Assembly (NCBI GenBank): GCA_031291275.1
Contig: JARLJJ010000564.1
Coordinates: forward strand, 1 to 45,176
Reading direction: 5' to 3'
DNA from: Formivibrio sp.
GTDB lineage: Bacteria; Pseudomonadota; Gammaproteobacteria; Burkholderiales; Chitinibacteraceae
Length of the DNA: 45,176 nucleotides
Both the position numbers and the translations under genes were made by a program. Below the pieces are notes generated by a model, which was not told the DNA's origin, ran no database searches, and saw only the letters and a program-made list of their open reading frames with translations. Every line of letters begins with the position of its first letter. The stretch's first letter is position 1. This document shows, in pieces, positions 41,656-45,176 of the stretch.

Positions 41656-41724
41656 GCCCGGATCCGGGGCCGAATGACTACCCGCCCAGCATGAAAGGAA
41701 AGGCGTTGTAGAACAACGCCTTTT
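41656..41724 (+). terminator. Palindrome and hairpin between yiaK-like and idnD-like genes
   Basis: A near-perfect palindrome centred on GGATCC (CCCGGATCCGGG core) lies at about 41656-41672. It is followed by AAAGGCGTTGT (41699-41709) pairing with ACAACGCCTTT (41713-41723) over a 3-base loop, ending in TTTT. The second hairpin is a plausible terminator, so the idnD-like gene may have its own promoter or receive only read-through. Confidence 0.6.
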
Positions 41725-41844
41725 CCGGGTTCCTCCTCCCCTTTTGTCTTTCAGACCCGGATACTGGCAAATTGAACCGTATCAGCCAAACTCGGTCCTA
41801 GTTTGACAACAGGGCTCCGCCCCTAAAAAACTGGAGAATATGAA

Positions 41845-42888
41845 ATGGAAGCAAAAGCTTGTGTACTGCACGCAGAAAAAGATCTGCATATCGAGAATGT
41901 CCCGGTCGCCGAGATGGCGGACGACCAGGTGCTGGTGCGCATCGGCGCCGGCGGCATCTGCGGCTCGGACCTGCACTACTACCTGCACGGCGGTTTCGGC
42001 GTCGTGCGCGTCAAGCAGCCGATCGTGCTCGGTCACGAAGTTGCCGGCACGGTCGAAGCCGTCGGGTCGAAAGTGACCCGCGTCAAGGCCGGAGACCGCA
42101 TCGCGCTGAACCCCAGCCGCCCGTGCGGCAAATGCAAGTTCTGCCAGGAAGGCCAGCATCACCACTGCCTCGACATGTGGTTCTACGGCAGCGCGATGCG
42201 CACCCCGCACAGCCAGGGGGCTTTCCGCGAATTGATCGTGGCCGAGGAATACCAGTGCGAACCGGTCGGCGACAAAGTCTCGCTCGGCGAAGCCGCCTGC
42301 TGCGAACCGCTGTCGGTTGCTTTACACGCCGTCAAGCAAGCCGGCAACCTCGCCGGCAAGAAGGTGCTGGTCACCGGTTCTGGCCCGATCGGGGCCCTGG
42401 TGGTGGCTGCCGCGCGTTATGCCGGCGCACTTGAAATCGTTGCAACCGATCTGCACGATGCCGCACTGGCCAAAGCCGTGGAAATGGGTGCGACCCGCAC
42501 GGTAAACGTGTCGATTGAACCGGGTCTGAAAGCGGACGAGTTCACCGCCGATAAAGGTTACTTCGATGTCGCCATCGAATGTACCGGTGCCGGTCCGGTC
42601 TTGAAGGATGTCATCCCGGCACTGCGGCCGCGCGGCACCATCGTGCAAGTCGGCGTAACCGGCGAAGTGCCAATCCCGATTGGCGTGATTGTGGGCAAGG
42701 AAATCAGTCTGGTCGGTGCCTTCCGTTTCAATACCGAATACGCCCTGGCTGCCCGTTTGATCAAGGAAGGGCGCATCAATGTGAAGCCGATCATCACCGC
42801 CACGCTGCCCGTCGAACGCGCAGTCGAAGCGTTCGAACTGGCTTCGGATCGTCGCTCGCAAATGAAGGTGCAGTTAACCTTTTCCTGA
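41845..42888 (+). CDS. idnD: L-idonate 5-dehydrogenase-like zinc alcohol dehydrogenase
   Basis: A 347-residue zinc-dependent medium-chain dehydrogenase. The catalytic zinc ligands begin with C39 (GGICGSDLHYY) and H64-E65 (LGHEVAG); the structural zinc cysteines are C94, C97, C100 and C108. The GSGPIGALVVAAARYAG turn binds the nicotinamide cofactor. The GGICGSDLHYY, NPSRPCGKCKFC and GKEISLVGAFRF segments are close to E. coli IdnD, which converts L-idonate to 5-keto-gluconate. A GGAG lies 9 bases before the ATG. L-idonate is the best guess for the substrate; a related polyol or sugar acid is possible. Confidence 0.87.
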   Translation: MEAKACVLHAEKDLHIENVPVAEMADDQVLVRIGAGGICGSDLHYYLHGGFGVVRVKQPIVLGHEVAGTVEAVGSKVTRVKAGDRIALNPSRPCGKCKFCQEGQHHHCLDMWFYGSAMRTPHSQGAFRELIVAEEYQCEPVGDKVSLGEAACCEPLSVALHAVKQAGNLAGKKVLVTGSGPIGALVVAAARYAGALEIVATDLHDAALAKAVEMGATRTVNVSIEPGLKADEFTADKGYFDVAIECTGAGPVLKDVIPALRPRGTIVQVGVTGEVPIPIGVIVGKEISLVGAFRFNTEYALAARLIKEGRINVKPIITATLPVERAVEAFELASDRRSQMKVQLTFS

Positions 42889-42912
42889 GTTAGTACAGTC
42901 GCATGATGCAAT

Positions 42913-42953
42913 AAAAAACCGGGCAATGCAGACTTTGCATTGCCCGGTTTTTT
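42913..42953. terminator. Bidirectional terminator between idnD-like and GntR genes
   Basis: An 18-bp perfect stem: the left arm at 42913-42930 starts with six A and contains CCGGGCAATGCA, the right arm at 42936-42953 ends with six T, and the loop is 5 bases. It works equally well for both converging genes. Confidence 0.95.
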
Positions 42954-42969
42954 CGAACATAAGTCATGC

Positions 42970-43794
42970 TCAGTTCTCGAAAAAACTCTCCGGCGCGCTC
43001 TCACGCAGCTGCAACATGTCTTGGGAAATGGCATTGATGTGGTCATACATGGCAGCCGCTGCTCCAGCACCGTCACCAGCCTTCAGCCGTTCCAGAATCA
43101 GCAAATGCTCCATATAAGCCCGCTCTGCATGCTTCGGATCTCGATTCAGCAGCCAACGTACACGATCGAAGTGCTGCTTGACCTGCTGAATATGCGCCCA
43201 CGCCAAAGAGCGATCGGCAATTTCAAACAGATGCTGGTGCATGGCCTCATCCAGCCGGAAAAAATCGGTTAATGGGCCATTTTTAATCGCAGCGCCCTGC
43301 CCCTCGATGATTCGAGTCAATTCCCGCAAATCGCGTGTCGAAATTTCCTGAGCCAAGTCCTCAACGTTGGCACATTCCAGCGCCCGTCGAATAAAGCATC
43401 CTTGCGTCATGAAATTGACATTCAACGGCGAAATAACCGTTGCAGCCTGGGGATAGACCCGCACCAGGTCTTCCTGTGCCAGCCGGCGCAGCGCCTCGCG
43501 CACGGGGGTGCGACTCACGCCAAGCGCATTGGCTACCGCCACCTCTGACAGGGGTACGCCAGGCTGGATTCGCGCACAGATAATGGCATTTCGCAGCACC
43601 TCCAAGACCTGATCGGAGCAGGATTTGCGCGGATCCTCACTTAGCGGCTTAAGTGCTTTTTCCAATGCCGTAAAATCGGCTTTTCCGCCCATACGGGAAA
43701 CTCTTGTGGTCGGGCCACGCCGCTCAGGCGCTTTTTTTTCAGCTGCCAGCGCTTCACTTACAACCTGATGCTGAGAATTACCAGTACTTTCCAT
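42970..43794 (-). CDS. GntR-family (FCD) regulator of the sugar-acid locus
   Basis: A 274-residue regulator. After an unusually long, charged N-terminal arm of about 55 residues comes the GntR winged helix (SDQVLEVLRNAIICARIQPG, then PLSEVAVANALGVSRTPVRE and ALRRLAQEDLV), followed by the all-helical FCD ligand domain with its conserved Asp and His residues (FRLDEAMHQHLF). The ATG at 43794 has GGGAAGGG upstream and is preferred over 43815. It lies inside the locus it probably represses, with a TAGTATACTA palindrome at its own promoter. The ligand is likely a sugar acid. Confidence 0.88.
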   Translation of the reverse strand: MESTGNSQHQVVSEALAAEKKAPERRGPTTRVSRMGGKADFTALEKALKPLSEDPRKSCSDQVLEVLRNAIICARIQPGVPLSEVAVANALGVSRTPVREALRRLAQEDLVRVYPQAATVISPLNVNFMTQGCFIRRALECANVEDLAQEISTRDLRELTRIIEGQGAAIKNGPLTDFFRLDEAMHQHLFEIADRSLAWAHIQQVKQHFDRVRWLLNRDPKHAERAYMEHLLILERLKAGDGAGAAAAMYDHINAISQDMLQLRESAPESFFEN

Positions 43795-43840
43795 GATTCC
43801 CTTCCCAACCAACATATCGCTGCCATCTACAGCACCCCAC

Positions 43841-43850
43841 TAGTATACTA
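43841..43850. promoter_or_regulatory. Single GntR operator at the regulator promoter
   Basis: The perfect palindrome TAGTATACTA lies 47 bases upstream of the GntR start codon and contains a TATACT that can serve as its -10 element. It fits the consensus TRGTATACYA built from the sites at 39022 and 39042, so the regulator probably controls its own gene. Confidence 0.6.
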
Positions 43851-43916
43851 AAAAACACTGTTGTCACATATAACTTGTCTGACCAGTAAACCAGAGTCCT
43901 GATTAATGGATCAATC

Positions 43917-44678
43917 ATGCAGATCATTGATAACCCATGGTTTTATGTCGCCGCCGTTCCCGGTATTTTGCTGACTGGCATATCCAAGGGCGGATTCGCC
44001 GGAGGTCTCAGTTTTTTAGCTGTTACCTTGATGGCCCTTGTGATTCCCCCAGTGCAGGCTGCCGGGATTGTGCTGCCCATCCTATGCCTGATGGATTTAT
44101 TTGGTTTTTGGTCCTGGCGTCAACACTGGGATTTACGCCTGTTTCGCAAACTGCTGCCCTGGGCGATCGTTGGCATCATCATTGGCACGCTGCTGTTTCA
44201 GCAACTCAATGATGCCGTGGTCAAAACCATGATTGGCCTATTGGCCTTCCTGTTCGCCCTGAATTATTACCTCAAAGGTCGACTCAGTAGCCCTTGGCAT
44301 CTGCCCGAACGGATCAGCGCTGCGCTTTGGTCATCCTTGTCGGGTTTCACGAGCTTTGTTTCTCATGCCGGGGGCCCGCCAATCATGATTTATTTGCTCC
44401 CCAAGAAACTGGATAAAACAACACTGGTTGCCACGCTGACCTTGCTATTCACTGTGATCAACTACGTCAAATTAATTCCCTACACCTTGCTTGGGCAACT
44501 TTCACTCACCAATCTCGCCACGGCATTGGTCTTGGCACCTCTGGCGCCAATAGGCGTCAAACTAGGCATATGGCTGCACGATCGCATCGATGCAGCACTT
44601 TTTTATCGCCTTTCTTATGCATTTATCTTCATCACAGGTTTAAAGCTTTGCTGGGATGGCTTTAGCAAATGGATTTGA
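43917..44678 (+). CDS. TauE/SafE-family membrane transporter (DUF81)
   Basis: A 253-residue membrane protein with about eight transmembrane segments in two repeats. The first repeat begins with GILLTGISKGGFAGGLSFLA and the second contains GFTSFVSHAGGPPIMIYLLP, the two signature loops of the family. Members export or import small organic anions, often sulfur-containing or carboxylic acids. It is divergent from GntR by about 120 bases and lies ahead of a TRAP transporter gene, so it may move an acid made or used by this pathway. No strong ribosome site is seen. Confidence 0.88.
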   Translation: MQIIDNPWFYVAAVPGILLTGISKGGFAGGLSFLAVTLMALVIPPVQAAGIVLPILCLMDLFGFWSWRQHWDLRLFRKLLPWAIVGIIIGTLLFQQLNDAVVKTMIGLLAFLFALNYYLKGRLSSPWHLPERISAALWSSLSGFTSFVSHAGGPPIMIYLLPKKLDKTTLVATLTLLFTVINYVKLIPYTLLGQLSLTNLATALVLAPLAPIGVKLGIWLHDRIDAALFYRLSYAFIFITGLKLCWDGFSKWI

Positions 44679-44696
44679 TCCGTGTCACCGAAAATT

Positions 44697-44758
44697 TAAA
44701 ATACTAGATTAGATACTGGAATACCACTTTACAATAAGCATCGATAGATACTAGTATC
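44697..44758 (+). promoter_or_regulatory. Tandem GntR-like operator before the TRAP gene
   Basis: TAAAATACTA (44697-44706) and TGGAATACCA (44717-44726) are spaced exactly 20 bases, as are the two sites at 39022 and 39042. Over the full 30 bases about 21 positions agree with that region, including the shared ATACTAGATT. A further perfect 12-bp palindrome, GATACTAGTATC, follows at 44747-44758. This suggests that the TRAP operon is under the same GntR regulator. Confidence 0.6.
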
Positions 44759-44918
44759 CCAATAACAAGCTTACATGCTTGCCCCGCCCAAATAAAAAGA
44801 AAAGCAACAGGGTATCTGCGACCTTGATCCGAACAAGGTTGTCGTATCAGGAAGCGAGAAAAAGCATCAACGCGACCCGTTGGTGTTCGCATGATTCACA
44901 GTACATTTGGAGGAAACA

Positions 44919-45176
44919 ATGTCATTACTCACCCTGGCCAACCGCCTGTTACGGGGTCTGATGGTTGCCACCATCGGGCTCATGGCGATCCTGGTCTTCA
45001 TCAACGTCGTCCTGCGCTACGGCTTCAACTCGAACCTGGGCATCACCGAGGAACTGGCCCGTTACCTGTTTGTCTGGCTGACCTTCCTGGGCGCCATCTC
45101 CGCCTTTGCCAAGAACACCCACGTCGGGGTCGATAGCATCCTGCTGCGCATGCCTGCAGTTCCACAGCGCATCGTG
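44919..45176 (+). CDS. yiaM: TRAP transporter small permease (DctQ/YiaM-like), partial
   Basis: The first 86 codons are present; the gene runs off the right edge. Two membrane helices are visible (about residues 11-32 and 47-66), with the DctQ-type segment FINVVLRYGF and then TEELARYLFVWLTFLGA and AKNTHVGVDSILLR, very like E. coli YiaM. It is the small membrane subunit of a TRAP transporter that brings in a sugar acid with sodium. GGAGG lies 5 bases before the ATG. The large permease and binding protein are expected just beyond the window. Confidence 0.9.
   Translation, partial: MSLLTLANRLLRGLMVATIGLMAILVFINVVLRYGFNSNLGITEELARYLFVWLTFLGAISAFAKNTHVGVDSILLRMPAVPQRIV

Overview
The window looks like chromosomal DNA of a Gram-negative, diderm proteobacterium. 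It carries tripartite efflux pumps with NodT-type outer-membrane lipoproteins, a type VI secretion (T6SS) VgrG/phospholipase/immunity set, an EAL phosphodiesterase, a TRAP transporter and many LysR, HxlR, TetR, AraC and GntR regulators. The gene mix and moderate GC suggest a betaproteobacterium, possibly Neisseriales, but there is no rRNA or other marker to settle this.

Layout. (1) 1-2400 is accessory DNA: a secreted orphan protein followed directly by an integron-type attC site, one copy of a dispersed hairpin repeat, and a small AP2-domain protein on the minus strand. (2) 2550-9583, minus strand: a small helical protein, then VgrG, a Tle5-type phospholipase D effector and a Tli4-type immunity protein, the last three tightly coupled. 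(3) 10150-12237: a PTS EIIC-like membrane domain fused to an apparently active EAL domain. (4) 12504-14240: a LysR regulator divergent from phenolic acid decarboxylase padC, closed by a strong hairpin. (5) 14321-14730: a decayed IS66-type transposase tail and a second, inverted copy of the dispersed repeat. (6) 14905-20868: NodT factor divergent from emrA-emrB, then an SDR and an HxlR regulator. (7) 21172-27762: a LysR remnant, a second NodT factor divergent from TetR, and an RND adaptor-permease pair. Two matching palindromes mark a likely TetR regulon. (8) 27831-35251: a run of redox and detoxification genes (SDR, MFS remnant, thioesterase, NmrA-like reductase, NTF2-like protein, Old Yellow Enzyme, F420-reductase-like protein) with two more HxlR regulators and an AraC regulator. 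(9) 35398-38725: a B12-binding radical SAM protein beside an unusual zinc-ribbon SDR. (10) 39082 to the right edge: a sugar-acid locus resembling E. coli yia/idn, with yiaL-like, Gfo/Idh/MocA, yiaK-like, idnD-like, GntR, TauE/SafE and the start of a TRAP small permease.

How they work together. Regions 6-8 read as a xenobiotic and electrophile defence zone: two pumps, each with an oppositely oriented outer-membrane factor, interleaved with oxidoreductases and HxlR regulators that carry a cysteine ahead of the helix-turn-helix. Region 10 reads as one regulon. A tandem operator with exactly 20-bp spacing lies before the catabolic operon and again before the TRAP operon, and a single site of the same type lies at the GntR promoter.

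The observations most worth following are the attC-linked secreted orphan, the dispersed repeat with a covarying stem, the tandem GntR operators, the zinc-ribbon SDR lacking the catalytic tyrosine, and the EIIC-EAL fusion. I saw no CRISPR array, tRNA or rRNA.
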